From Firmicutes bacterium CAG:555 (lineage in GTDB: Bacteria > Bacillota > Clostridia > Oscillospirales > Oscillospiraceae), in assembly GCA_000431075.1 (NCBI GenBank), contig HF986875.1, forward strand, positions 1 through 27,794: a DNA stretch of 27,794 bases, given 5' to 3'. Made by a program: the position numbers and the translations under genes. How positions within the stretch are numbered: the stretch's first letter is position 1; every line of letters begins with the position of its first letter. Shown piece by piece: positions 14,754 to 21,605 of the stretch. A model generated the notes under the pieces. It made no database searches, was not told the DNA's origin, and saw only the letters and a list, made by a program, of their open reading frames with translations.

Positions 14754-15322
14754 AAAATCAGTATGCCGACAACTGCTGAGGCGACGATGAATATTATCGG
14801 ATGCAGGTTTTTCGTAGGCTTGAACCACCTTGTAAGCACCAGTAACACCGCAGCTAAAATTATTGCTTTGATGTTGAAAACATCGAGCAAATTGCCGCTT
14901 TGCTTATAAAGGTCGACATTCAAAAGCGCAATTTGAACTACAAGCACGCCCGCTGCGGCGATAAGACCGGTAGATGCAGGGCGCAGACCGTAGAACGCCG
15001 CTTCGACATACTTGTTTTTCCTAAAGCGGTCAAGCACTGCGACGATGAGCAGGACAATGATTATTCCCGGGGTGATAACGCCGAGCGTTGCGGCAACGGA
15101 GCCCGGAATGCCCGCAGTCACATAGCCGGTGTAGGTCGCCATGTTTATGCCGATAGGGCCGGGCGTGGACTCGGACACGGCGAGCATATCGGCGATCATG
15201 TCGTAGGTGAACCAGCCGGTTCTGTCGGACATATCGTATAGAAACGGAAGCGTTGCCATGCCGCCGCCGACGGAGAACATACCTATCTTGAAAAACTCCC
15301 ACCAAAGGCGAAGAACAGTCAT
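14750..15322 (-). CDS. Chromate-transporter family (CHR) protein, second half-size subunit
   Basis: The 190-aa membrane protein corresponds to one CHR domain: WWEFFKIGMFSVGGGMATLP near the N-terminus, then a Pro-rich STPGPIGINMATYTGY loop and about five or six helices. Full-length ChrA exporters contain two such domains; in many Firmicutes they are two genes, as here. The start has GGGGGTG just upstream and overlaps the preceding CHR gene by four bases, consistent with equal production of a heterodimer. Whether this pair moves chromate, sulfate or another anion cannot be told. It is last in the murA operon; its stop overlaps that of ylbJ, with no room for a terminator between. Confidence 0.92.
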   Translation of the reverse strand: MTVLRLWWEFFKIGMFSVGGGMATLPFLYDMSDRTGWFTYDMIADMLAVSESTPGPIGINMATYTGYVTAGIPGSVAATLGVITPGIIIVLLIVAVLDRFRKNKYVEAAFYGLRPASTGLIAAAGVLVVQIALLNVDLYKQSGNLLDVFNIKAIILAAVLLVLTRWFKPTKNLHPIIFIVASAVVGILIF

Positions 15323-15861
15323 TTATTCTTCACCCCCAAGCAGCTTATTGCAATGCCGACAACTGCCGACACGACGACAAACAAAACGGGCGTTATGTCC
15401 GTAAACAGCGAACCGAGGGCAACGAGAAGGAAGATGACAAAGCACTTCCGGTCGATAACAGAGCTTTTCCACAGCTTCATAACGGCGTTGAATATCAAGA
15501 CGCAGACGCAGACACGGATGCCCGCAAAGGCGCTTTTGACGACCGGTGCTTCGGCAAAACCGCTCAGAACGGCGGCGATTATCGTTATGATGATAAGCGC
15601 CGGACAAACCGTGCCGAGTGCGGCGACGATACCGCCCAATGTCCCTCTGCGTTTCTGTCCGATAAATATCATGGTGTTTACCATGATGATACCAGGCAGG
15701 CACTGACCGATGGCGTAGTAGTCCAAAACCTCTTCCTCGGTGACCCATTTACGGCTCTCGACGACCTCACGCTGGAGTATCGGCAGCATGGCATAGCCGC
15801 CGCCGAAAGTCATGAGGCCGACCTTAAACGACGCTATGAAAATGTCAAGCAGCTGTCTCAT
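15319..15861 (-). CDS. Chromate-transporter family (CHR) protein, first half-size subunit
   Basis: The 180-aa protein has one CHR domain: IASFKVGLMTFGGGYAMLP near the N-terminus, then the REVVESRKWVTEEEVLDYYA segment, and QCLPGIIMVNTMIFIGQKRR. These are typical of the N-terminal half of ChrA. It overlaps the phosphohexomutase upstream and its partner CHR gene downstream by four bases each (ATGA), and has only a weak ribosome binding site of its own, so it is probably translated by coupling. The link to a sugar-phosphate mutase within one operon is positional only; I see no biochemical connection. Confidence 0.92.
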   Translation of the reverse strand: MRQLLDIFIASFKVGLMTFGGGYAMLPILQREVVESRKWVTEEEVLDYYAIGQCLPGIIMVNTMIFIGQKRRGTLGGIVAALGTVCPALIIITIIAAVLSGFAEAPVVKSAFAGIRVCVCVLIFNAVMKLWKSSVIDRKCFVIFLLVALGSLFTDITPVLFVVVSAVVGIAISCLGVKNK

Positions 15862-17585
15862 CTTTTCAATGTTTCGGCGTATTCTACATATTTGGCAACT
15901 TTTTCGTCACATTCTGCTTTGTTTTCGCCCTTGGCAAGGATATATACCTTGACCTTGGGCTCAGTGCCGGAGGGACGGACGATGAACGCCGTCTCGTCGG
16001 CAAGCTCGAAATACAGAACATTCGAGCCCTTTATATCCGTCTGACCCATCACGCCGAGCTTGGGCACAATGAGGTCGCCCGTGGAATAGTCACGGATGCA
16101 GAAGACCTCGGTGCCGGAGATGCTCTTCGGCGGGTCATTGCGGAGGTCTGCCATGAGGTTTTTCATCTTCTCGATGCCGTCAAGGCCGGGCATGACAAGG
16201 TTGAGCGTGCGCTCCTCGTAGTAACCGTACTTTTCGTACAGGCTCTCCATAGCCTGCTTGAGGTTCATGCCCTTGGCAAGGTAATGTGCCGCCATCTCGG
16301 CAACCATCATCGATGCCGTCACGGCATCCTTATCACGGACATAGTCGCCCATCATGTAGCCGTAGCTCTCCTCATAGGCGAAAATATATTTATAGGTGCC
16401 TGCCTTTTCCCACTGTGCGACACGCTCGGCCATGAACTTAAAGCCGGTGAAGGTGTCCTCAAAGTGAACTCCATTCGACTCGGCGACGGCCTTGGCCATC
16501 TCGGTGGTAACGATGCTCTTGACAGCACCTGCGTTTTCGGGCAGAGTACCTGCCTCACGGCGGGCGTTGATGATATAGTCAAGCAGCAGAACGCCGAGCT
16601 GGTTGCCGGTGATGGGGGTATAGTCCTCTCCGTCACGAACCATGACACCGATGCGATCCGAGTCGGGGTCAGTGCCGATAATAAGGTCGCTTCCGACCTT
16701 CTTTGCCAGTGCAACCGCAAGATAGAAGCCCTCGGGGTTCTCGGGGTTGGGGCTTTCGACCGTGGAGAAATTGCCGTCGAGCACCATCTGCTCGGGCACG
16801 GGGTAAAGCCGGGTCACGCCAAGGCGCTTTAGCGCTTCGGGGACGAGTTTATAGCCTGCGCCGTGGAACGGAGTGTAGATGATCTTCAGCTTATCGGCAA
16901 CGCTTGCCACAACATCCTTGTTGATAGCCTGTCCCAACACGCAGGCAAGGTATGCCTCGTCGGTCTCGGTGCCTATCATCTCGATCCTGCCATCGGCAAC
17001 GGCCTCGTCAAAGTCGCAGGTGACAAAGTCACGGAAAATATCTATCTTATTCATCTGCTCGGCTATTGCTGCGGCGTGCTGCGGCGGAAGCTGCGCACCG
17101 TCCGACCAATAGACCTTGTAGCCGTTATACTCCTTGGGGTTATGACTTGCGGTGATGTTAAGACCGGCGGTAGTGCCGTAATGGCGCACGGCAAAGCTCA
17201 GCTCCGGCGTGGGGCGCAGAGCGTCAAAAATGCGCACATGGATGCCGTTTGCCGCCATGATGCAGGCCGCCTCGTGTGCAAACAGCTCGCTGTTATTGCG
17301 GCAGTCAAAGCAGATGGCGATGCCCTTGCGCATGGCCTCCGCTCCCTCGGTCTTGATAACATTGGCAAAGGCCTGAGTTGCGTGGCGGATGACATGGACA
17401 TTCATCTGATGAAGGCCGAGCTTCATGGTACCTCTTAATCCGGCGGTGCCGAACTCAAGCGGGGCAAAAAAGCGGCTTTCGATCTCCTTTTCATCGTCTG
17501 CGATGGATTTGAGCTCTTCCCACTCCTTTTCACTCAGGTTGGGACTGTCGAGCCAAAGCTGGTATTCTTCCTTATAGTTCCTCAT
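15858..17585 (-). CDS. Phosphoglucomutase/phosphomannomutase (alpha-D-phosphohexomutase)
   Basis: The enzyme interconverts hexose 1- and 6-phosphates. The 575-aa length and the RFFAPLEFGTAGLRGTMKLG opening place it in the PGM2/PgcA-like branch rather than GlmM (about 450 aa). The phosphoserine loop is TASHNPKEYNGYKVYW (about residues 139-154), the metal loop GTDPDSDRIGV (about 303-313), the sugar loop YEESYGY, and the phosphate-binding loop RPSGTEPK near the C-terminus. All catalytic elements are intact. Likely uses are glucose-1-phosphate for glycogen or cell-surface glycans. The start has GGGAG 8 bases upstream and overlaps the DUF2007-like gene by 14 bases. Confidence 0.95.
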   Translation of the reverse strand: MRNYKEEYQLWLDSPNLSEKEWEELKSIADDEKEIESRFFAPLEFGTAGLRGTMKLGLHQMNVHVIRHATQAFANVIKTEGAEAMRKGIAICFDCRNNSELFAHEAACIMAANGIHVRIFDALRPTPELSFAVRHYGTTAGLNITASHNPKEYNGYKVYWSDGAQLPPQHAAAIAEQMNKIDIFRDFVTCDFDEAVADGRIEMIGTETDEAYLACVLGQAINKDVVASVADKLKIIYTPFHGAGYKLVPEALKRLGVTRLYPVPEQMVLDGNFSTVESPNPENPEGFYLAVALAKKVGSDLIIGTDPDSDRIGVMVRDGEDYTPITGNQLGVLLLDYIINARREAGTLPENAGAVKSIVTTEMAKAVAESNGVHFEDTFTGFKFMAERVAQWEKAGTYKYIFAYEESYGYMMGDYVRDKDAVTASMMVAEMAAHYLAKGMNLKQAMESLYEKYGYYEERTLNLVMPGLDGIEKMKNLMADLRNDPPKSISGTEVFCIRDYSTGDLIVPKLGVMGQTDIKGSNVLYFELADETAFIVRPSGTEPKVKVYILAKGENKAECDEKVAKYVEYAETLKR

Positions 17586-17892
17586 ATACTGCGCTCCCTT
17601 CGGTTAAATTGACAGCGTCTTCATACATAGTTTTCGGGACATATATGTCAACACCCTGACCGCTCATTCCGATTATAAGTCTCCCGAAATCGCCGTCTGC
17701 CGGGTATTGTCTCACACAGGGGATATCGTAAGCGTTGAGGAGATTGACTATCATCTCGTCACGCATGTCAAAGCTCATGCAGTGGGTGAGAAAAACGGGC
17801 TCGATAAGCTCGCCGTTTTCGTCCTTCGGCCAAGTCTCAAGGAGCTTGCCGGTTATCTTTCTGCCCCATTCAAGCTTCAAATTTTCTTCCAT
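17572..17892 (-). CDS. Small protein, DUF2007-like (putative signal-transducing family)
   Basis: A 106-aa soluble protein. The stretch from about residue 50 (MIVNLLNAYDIPCVRQYP, then GVDIYVPKTMYEDAVNL) has the pattern of DUF2007 proteins, which form a small ferredoxin-like fold of unknown role: a helix that 'moves to the next residue of a longer-lived ligand' with an ending beta strand. The N-terminal 40 residues are not recognised. I use the ATG at 17892 (GAGG seven bases upstream) rather than 17913, where an ATG overlaps the rlmH stop. It lies between rlmH and the phosphohexomutase in the murA operon. Family assignment is tentative. Confidence 0.7.
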   Translation of the reverse strand: MEENLKLEWGRKITGKLLETWPKDENGELIEPVFLTHCMSFDMRDEMIVNLLNAYDIPCVRQYPADGDFGRLIIGMSGQGVDIYVPKTMYEDAVNLTEGSAVYEEL

Positions 17893-17909
17893 ATGATAAC
17901 CTCGTTTTG

Positions 17910-18392
17910 TCATTTATGATAACGGGAGCCTTCGATTATCTTGAAGCTCCGGTATATCTGCTCTGTAAGCATGACCCTCGCAAGATGGTGCGGAAAGGTC
18001 ATTTCGCTCATGCCAAGGCGCATATCCGCTCGCTGCTTTACACTTTCAGCCATACCGAACGAGCCGCCGATAATAAAGCATATTTTCCCTCTGCCGGACA
18101 AGGCAAGGGAATTTATCTTTTGTGCAAGCTCTTCGCTTTTAAGCTGCTTTGCGCCGACACACATGGCGATGACATAAGCATCCTTGGGTATAGCCTTTTC
18201 GATATCGGCACTTTCACGCACCAGCGCATTTTCAATCTCTTTATCCGAGGGCTTATCGCCGAGCTTAGTCTCGTTAAGCTCTGCGCACTCAAACTTGCAG
18301 TAGGCGGACAGCCTGCGGGCATATTCGTTAAAGGCATCGATATAAAACCTCTCTCGCAGCTTGCCCACGCATATGAACTTTATATTAAGCAT
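17910..18392 (-). CDS. rlmH: 23S rRNA (pseudouridine(1915)-N(3))-methyltransferase RlmH
   Basis: RlmH is a SPOUT methyltransferase that modifies pseudouridine 1915 in helix 69 of 23S rRNA on the 70S ribosome. The 160-aa length is typical. The family opening (IKFICVGKLRERFY) is present, as are the SAM-knot segments ICFIIGGSFGM and LGMSEMTFPHHLARVMLTEQ, and the invariant C-terminus RSFKIIEGSRYHK. It overlaps the end of the upstream MBL gene by 13 bases and lacks a strong ribosome binding site, so it is likely translationally coupled. Adjacency of rlmH to a YycJ-type MBL gene is common in Firmicutes. Confidence 0.97.
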   Translation of the reverse strand: MLNIKFICVGKLRERFYIDAFNEYARRLSAYCKFECAELNETKLGDKPSDKEIENALVRESADIEKAIPKDAYVIAMCVGAKQLKSEELAQKINSLALSGRGKICFIIGGSFGMAESVKQRADMRLGMSEMTFPHHLARVMLTEQIYRSFKIIEGSRYHK

Positions 18393-19165
18393 TGTACGCT
18401 ATCACCCACGCTTACCGCAAGCATTTTATCCATCGGTGCAACATGAAGCCCGACATTTTCGCCGGTTAAAGCTGCGCTCACTGTGTTGAACGCTAACTGC
18501 GGTGTGTTATTTTCTCGGCTAAGATGCCCCACTATTATATCCCATGCGCCGGATTTTGCAAGATGTAAGGCAAGTTTTGCGCAATCTTCATTGGATAAAT
18601 GTCCGTTTTCGGACAAAATACGGCGTTTCAGGAAGTAAGGATAGGGGCCGCCGCGCAGCATTTCAAGGTCGTGATTAGCCTCTATAAGTGCCAGGCGTGC
18701 ACCCTCAAGGCCGTAGACAAGCTCATCGGTTATGCTGCCGGTGTCGGTCGCAAAGGCGGCGACGGAGCTACCCTCAAAGCGATAACCGACGCTGAATTTC
18801 GAGTCGTGCGGCGTGCGGAAGGCCTTGACGCCTATGCCGCCCATGCCGAACACTTCATTTACGGGTATTGCGACAAGCCGGTTTTTAAGCTCCGGTTTCA
18901 TTGCGGCGAGCACCTCGCACAGCTCAGTGGGTGCAAATATACTTATATCATGGTGCTTTGTAAGCATGGAAAGCCCCGATATGTGATCGGAGTGCTCATG
19001 TGTAATGAGCACTCCGCATAAATCCTGCGGCGAAAGTCCAAGCTCTTTTAGGGCAGAAACAGTTCTGCGCATGGAAATCCCCGCATCTATAAGTATATTC
19101 GCTTCGCCGTCGGATACAAGGCTGCAGTTACCTGTCGAGCCGCTGGCAAAAGTTACTATACGCAT
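18380..19165 (-). CDS. MBL-fold metallo-hydrolase (YycJ/WalJ-like)
   Basis: The 261-aa metallo-beta-lactamase-fold protein has ASGSTGNCSLVSDGEANILIDAG at the N-terminus, the metal-binding motif THEHSDHISG at about residues 55-64, further ligands in the HD/ATDTG region (AAFATDTGSI), and the ANHDLEMLRGG and VGHLSRENNT blocks typical of YycJ. YycJ (WalJ) has been linked to coordination of cell division with replication and is proposed to act as a nuclease; activity here is inferred from family. It begins 3 bases after the murA stop, and rlmH starts within its last codons. Confidence 0.92.
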   Translation of the reverse strand: MRIVTFASGSTGNCSLVSDGEANILIDAGISMRRTVSALKELGLSPQDLCGVLITHEHSDHISGLSMLTKHHDISIFAPTELCEVLAAMKPELKNRLVAIPVNEVFGMGGIGVKAFRTPHDSKFSVGYRFEGSSVAAFATDTGSITDELVYGLEGARLALIEANHDLEMLRGGPYPYFLKRRILSENGHLSNEDCAKLALHLAKSGAWDIIVGHLSRENNTPQLAFNTVSAALTGENVGLHVAPMDKMLAVSVGDSVQCLI

Positions 19166-19168
19166 ATT

Positions 19169-20473
19169 TTAACCTATTGCAATTACCTTTTCGTGAATTT
19201 CGGGTTCGTCGGGAAAATCAACGATGGAGATGTCCGCACCCAAGGCACGGAGCTTACCCACAAAGTTTTCATATCCCCTCTCAATAAAGTGGATGTCTTC
19301 AATTTCGGTAGTACCGCTTGCACACAGACCAGCAATGACCATTGCCGCCCCTGCTCTGAGGTCGCAGGCCATGACGGGTGCTCCCGTGAGCTTTGCACCG
19401 CCCTCAAAAATGGCTATTCTGCCGTCGACCTGAATGTCTGCGCCCATCTTGCGCAGCTCATTGACATACTTAAAGCGGTTATCATATATACCCTCGGTGA
19501 TGACCGAGGTACCGCTTGCCATGGACAAAAGTGCGCCCATCTGCGGCTGCATATCGGTCGGAAAGCCCGGATAAGGCAAAGTCTTGACATTAGCCTTGCG
19601 CAGATTGCCGTTGCCCTTTACGAGAACGGAGTCTTCGTACTCAAGTACGATGGTGCCGGTCTCACGCAGCTTTGCCGAGATGCATTCAAGATGCTTGGGA
19701 ATGACATTCTTGATGAGCACCTCGCCGCCGGTGGCCGCAGCAGCTACCATGTAGGTGCCTGCCTCTATCTGGTCGGGAATGATGGAATAGCTGCCGCCGT
19801 GGAGTATGTCGACACCATTGACCTTTACAGTGTCAGTGCCTGCGCCTCTTATGTCGGCGCCCATGGAGTTGAGGAAGTTTGCAAGATCAACGATATGCGG
19901 CTCACGGGCTGCGTTTTCTATGATAGTCCTGCCGGACGCAAGCGTTGCGGCAAGAATTATATTCATCGTTGCACCGACAGAGACCTTATCAAGGTATATC
20001 TTTGCACCGTGCAGTCTGCCGTCGGGGGCCTCGGCGTAAACAAAACCGTTTTTGACCTCGATATCTGCGCCCAGAGCAGTCATGCCCTTGATATGCTGGT
20101 CTATCGGGCGAACACCGAAGTTGCAGCCGCCGGGCATGGTGGTCTTTGCACTACCGAAGCGGCTGAGCATTGCGCCTATCAGATAATACGATGCACGGAT
20201 CTTGCGCATAAGATCAAACGGTGCGTCGGAAAATTTCACATTACGGCTGTCGATCTCAATAGTAGATCCATTTATAAGCTTGACCTCTGCGCCAAGATGG
20301 GTGAGGATGGTAAGCAGCATATCGGTGTCGCTTATCTGCGGCATATTTTCAATACGGCAGACACCGTCGACCATCAGCGCAGCCGGGATTATTGCGACCG
20401 CTGCGTTTTTCGCTCCGCTTATATCAACTTCGCCCTGAAGCGGCTTTCCGCCGTTAATCACATACTTTTCCAT
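19169..20473 (-). CDS. murA: UDP-N-acetylglucosamine 1-carboxyvinyltransferase
   Basis: MurA performs the first committed step of peptidoglycan synthesis, transferring enolpyruvate from PEP to UDP-GlcNAc; it is the fosfomycin target. The 434-aa product shows GEVDISGAKNAAVAIIPAAL at the N-terminus and the active-site loop PGGCNFGVRPIDQH with the catalytic cysteine at residue 117. The Asp/Arg motifs in the second lobe (LPYPGFPTDMQPQ) are also present. The Cys is present, so the enzyme should be fosfomycin-sensitive in principle. I use the ATG at 20473, with AGGTG six bases upstream; the GTG three codons earlier lies in that site. It heads a seven-gene unit. Firmicutes often carry two MurA paralogues; which one this is cannot be told. 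Confidence 0.97.
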   Translation of the reverse strand: MEKYVINGGKPLQGEVDISGAKNAAVAIIPAALMVDGVCRIENMPQISDTDMLLTILTHLGAEVKLINGSTIEIDSRNVKFSDAPFDLMRKIRASYYLIGAMLSRFGSAKTTMPGGCNFGVRPIDQHIKGMTALGADIEVKNGFVYAEAPDGRLHGAKIYLDKVSVGATMNIILAATLASGRTIIENAAREPHIVDLANFLNSMGADIRGAGTDTVKVNGVDILHGGSYSIIPDQIEAGTYMVAAAATGGEVLIKNVIPKHLECISAKLRETGTIVLEYEDSVLVKGNGNLRKANVKTLPYPGFPTDMQPQMGALLSMASGTSVITEGIYDNRFKYVNELRKMGADIQVDGRIAIFEGGAKLTGAPVMACDLRAGAAMVIAGLCASGTTEIEDIHFIERGYENFVGKLRALGADISIVDFPDEPEIHEKVIAIG

Positions 20474-20520
20474 TTGGTACACCTTTCGTGTTGTGATGCG
20501 CCCATTCGCATCGGCTTTGT

Positions 20521-20549
20521 ATTATAACATAGGGTAACGATGATGGCAA
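20521..20549 (-). promoter_or_regulatory. Sigma-A promoter of the murA operon
   Basis: On the minus strand there is a -35 TTGCCA (20544-20549), a 17-base spacer, and a consensus -10 TATAAT (20521-20526), about 48 bases before the murA ATG. The next gene upstream ends at 20573, so the whole 90-base gap is explained by this promoter and leader. Confidence 0.8.
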
Positions 20550-20572
20550 TTAGCAATGTAAACAAATCGTAA

Positions 20573-21115
20573 CTATTTTTTCTGTTCAAGAAGGCGCTTT
20601 GCCTTAAGCACGGCAATGACGGTCTTGCCGTCGTCTATCTCGCCGGACATGACCATATCGACAAGCTCGTCTATATGGTGCTTCTCGACGCTCAAAAACT
20701 CTCCCTCGTCGGGATGGCTTTTGCCGGCATTGAGTCCCTGCGCAAGATAAATATGCAAAACCTCGGTGGAAAAGCCCGGAGAAGTGCAGATCGGCCCGAG
20801 ATAAGTAAGCTCATCTGCGGAAAATCCCGTTTCCTCCGACAGTTCTCTGACGGCACACTCACGATGATCCTCGCCCTTTTCGAGCTTACCCGCCGGCGCC
20901 TCGAGCATTACCTTGCCCATAGGATAGCGAAACTGACGGACGCAGTAGCAAAAACCGTCATCGTCAATGGGCAGTACCGTAACTCCGCCGGGATGCTCAA
21001 CGACCTCACGCTTGACGATGCTTCCGTCGCACAGCTCGGCGTGGTCAAGCATGACATTCACAATGACGCCGCTGTATTTAAGCTCACTATCTATTTTCTT
21101 CTCTGACAGGTCCAT
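20573..21115 (-). CDS. NUDIX hydrolase, ADP-ribose pyrophosphatase-like
   Basis: The 180-aa product has an exact Nudix box from Gly at about residue 77: GKLEKGE, seven residues, RELSEETGF (G-x5-E-x7-REUxEExGU). The upstream domain (YSGVIVNVMLDHAELCDGS...REVVEHPGGVTVLP) and the downstream TSPGFSTEVLHIYLA segment are those of the ADP-ribose pyrophosphatase (NudF) subfamily. This subfamily hydrolyses ADP-ribose to AMP and ribose-5-phosphate. No terminator is evident between it and the murA promoter. Substrate specificity is inferred from the subfamily pattern. Confidence 0.93.
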   Translation of the reverse strand: MDLSEKKIDSELKYSGVIVNVMLDHAELCDGSIVKREVVEHPGGVTVLPIDDDGFCYCVRQFRYPMGKVMLEAPAGKLEKGEDHRECAVRELSEETGFSADELTYLGPICTSPGFSTEVLHIYLAQGLNAGKSHPDEGEFLSVEKHHIDELVDMVMSGEIDDGKTVIAVLKAKRLLEQKK

Positions 21116-21161
21116 AATACCCTCGGTAAAAAATAATTATCACTTTACATAATGCGTACAT

Positions 21162-21170
21162 AGTATAGCA
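21162..21170 (-). promoter_or_regulatory. Possible extended -10 promoter for the NUDIX gene
   Basis: On the minus strand TGC-TATACT forms an extended -10 element about 46 bases before the start codon. The sequence 17 bases upstream (TGGTAA) is a poor -35. An alternative is TTGATG with a 17-base spacer to TATGTA slightly downstream. Confidence 0.4.
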
Positions 21171-21268
21171 TCAATGTTTCAGCATTACCATAATTTTTGT
21201 ATGGAAATGTGAACTTTTTTTTGCTAAAATCGAGATTGTAAACAAATTTTTTCGAGGTGTTATTCGCT

Positions 21269-21297
21269 TTGACTTCAATTTGTAACTATTATGTAAT
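21269..21297 (+). promoter_or_regulatory. Sigma-A promoter of the 75-aa orphan gene
   Basis: There is a -35 TTGACT (21269-21274), a 17-base spacer, and a -10 TGTAAT (21292-21297), 26 bases before the ATG at 21324, giving a short leader of about 20 bases. Confidence 0.6.
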
Positions 21298-21323
21298 TTA
21301 TCAAAATCACGGAGAATGATATT

Positions 21324-21551
21324 ATGTTATCCGAAAATGCAAACGAAGAGGCTCTTGCGCTGATACTTGACGGTGATAGCTTCACAAATGACGAGCTGTG
21401 CGCAAGGATAAGGTCAGCCCTGCCTGCGGACGACCGCAGCCTTGACGCAGACATTTATACATACGCAGGCAAGACCTTGATACTTGCCTACCCCGCTCCC
21501 CCGCTTCGGCAGCGAGTTAAAGAGCCTGCGCTCAGACTAAAACGAAGATAA
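21324..21551 (+). CDS. Small orphan protein of unknown function (75 aa)
   Basis: I do not recognise this protein. It has an acidic, Leu/Ala-rich N-terminal half (NEEALALILDGDSFTNDELC, residues 7-26), a probable helix ending near ALPADDRS, a short beta-like stretch (ADIYTYAGKTLILAYPAP, about 42-59), and a basic C-terminal tail ending RLKRR. There is no signal peptide, membrane segment or Cys pair; its single Cys is at position 26. It is probably a real gene: GGAG lies nine bases before the ATG, a sigma-A-like promoter sits just upstream, and a strong terminator follows four bases after the stop. It stands alone between two minus-strand genes. The basic tail could bind RNA, DNA or membranes, but that is only a guess. 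Confidence 0.7.
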   Translation: MLSENANEEALALILDGDSFTNDELCARIRSALPADDRSLDADIYTYAGKTLILAYPAPPLRQRVKEPALRLKRR

Positions 21552-21554
21552 AGC

Positions 21555-21600
21555 TTCACCGCCTGCAAAAAAGCAGACGGTGAAATTTATTATTTTTTTA
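21555..21600 (+). terminator. Rho-independent terminator after the 75-aa gene
   Basis: A 12-bp stem with one C-A mismatch (21555-21566 with 21573-21584) and a loop of six A residues is followed by a T-rich run (21586-21600). The convergent ligase-like gene ends at 21606, so this hairpin may also stop transcription from the other side. Confidence 0.88.
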
Positions 21601-21605
21601 TTATT

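Noticed and set aside
19193..20527. A 444-codon plus-strand ORF opposite murA
   Set aside because: It is an antisense shadow: composition is rich in Cys/His and lacks any family motif, while murA on the minus strand is intact with its catalytic Cys. GC-biased codon use in murA leaves the opposite frame open.
21121..21268. Possible riboswitch or leader RNA between the NUDIX gene and the 75-aa gene
   Set aside because: Only a short CCATA/TATGG hairpin is visible; there is no conserved aptamer-like core, and the mapped promoter positions leave no room for a long leader on either gene.
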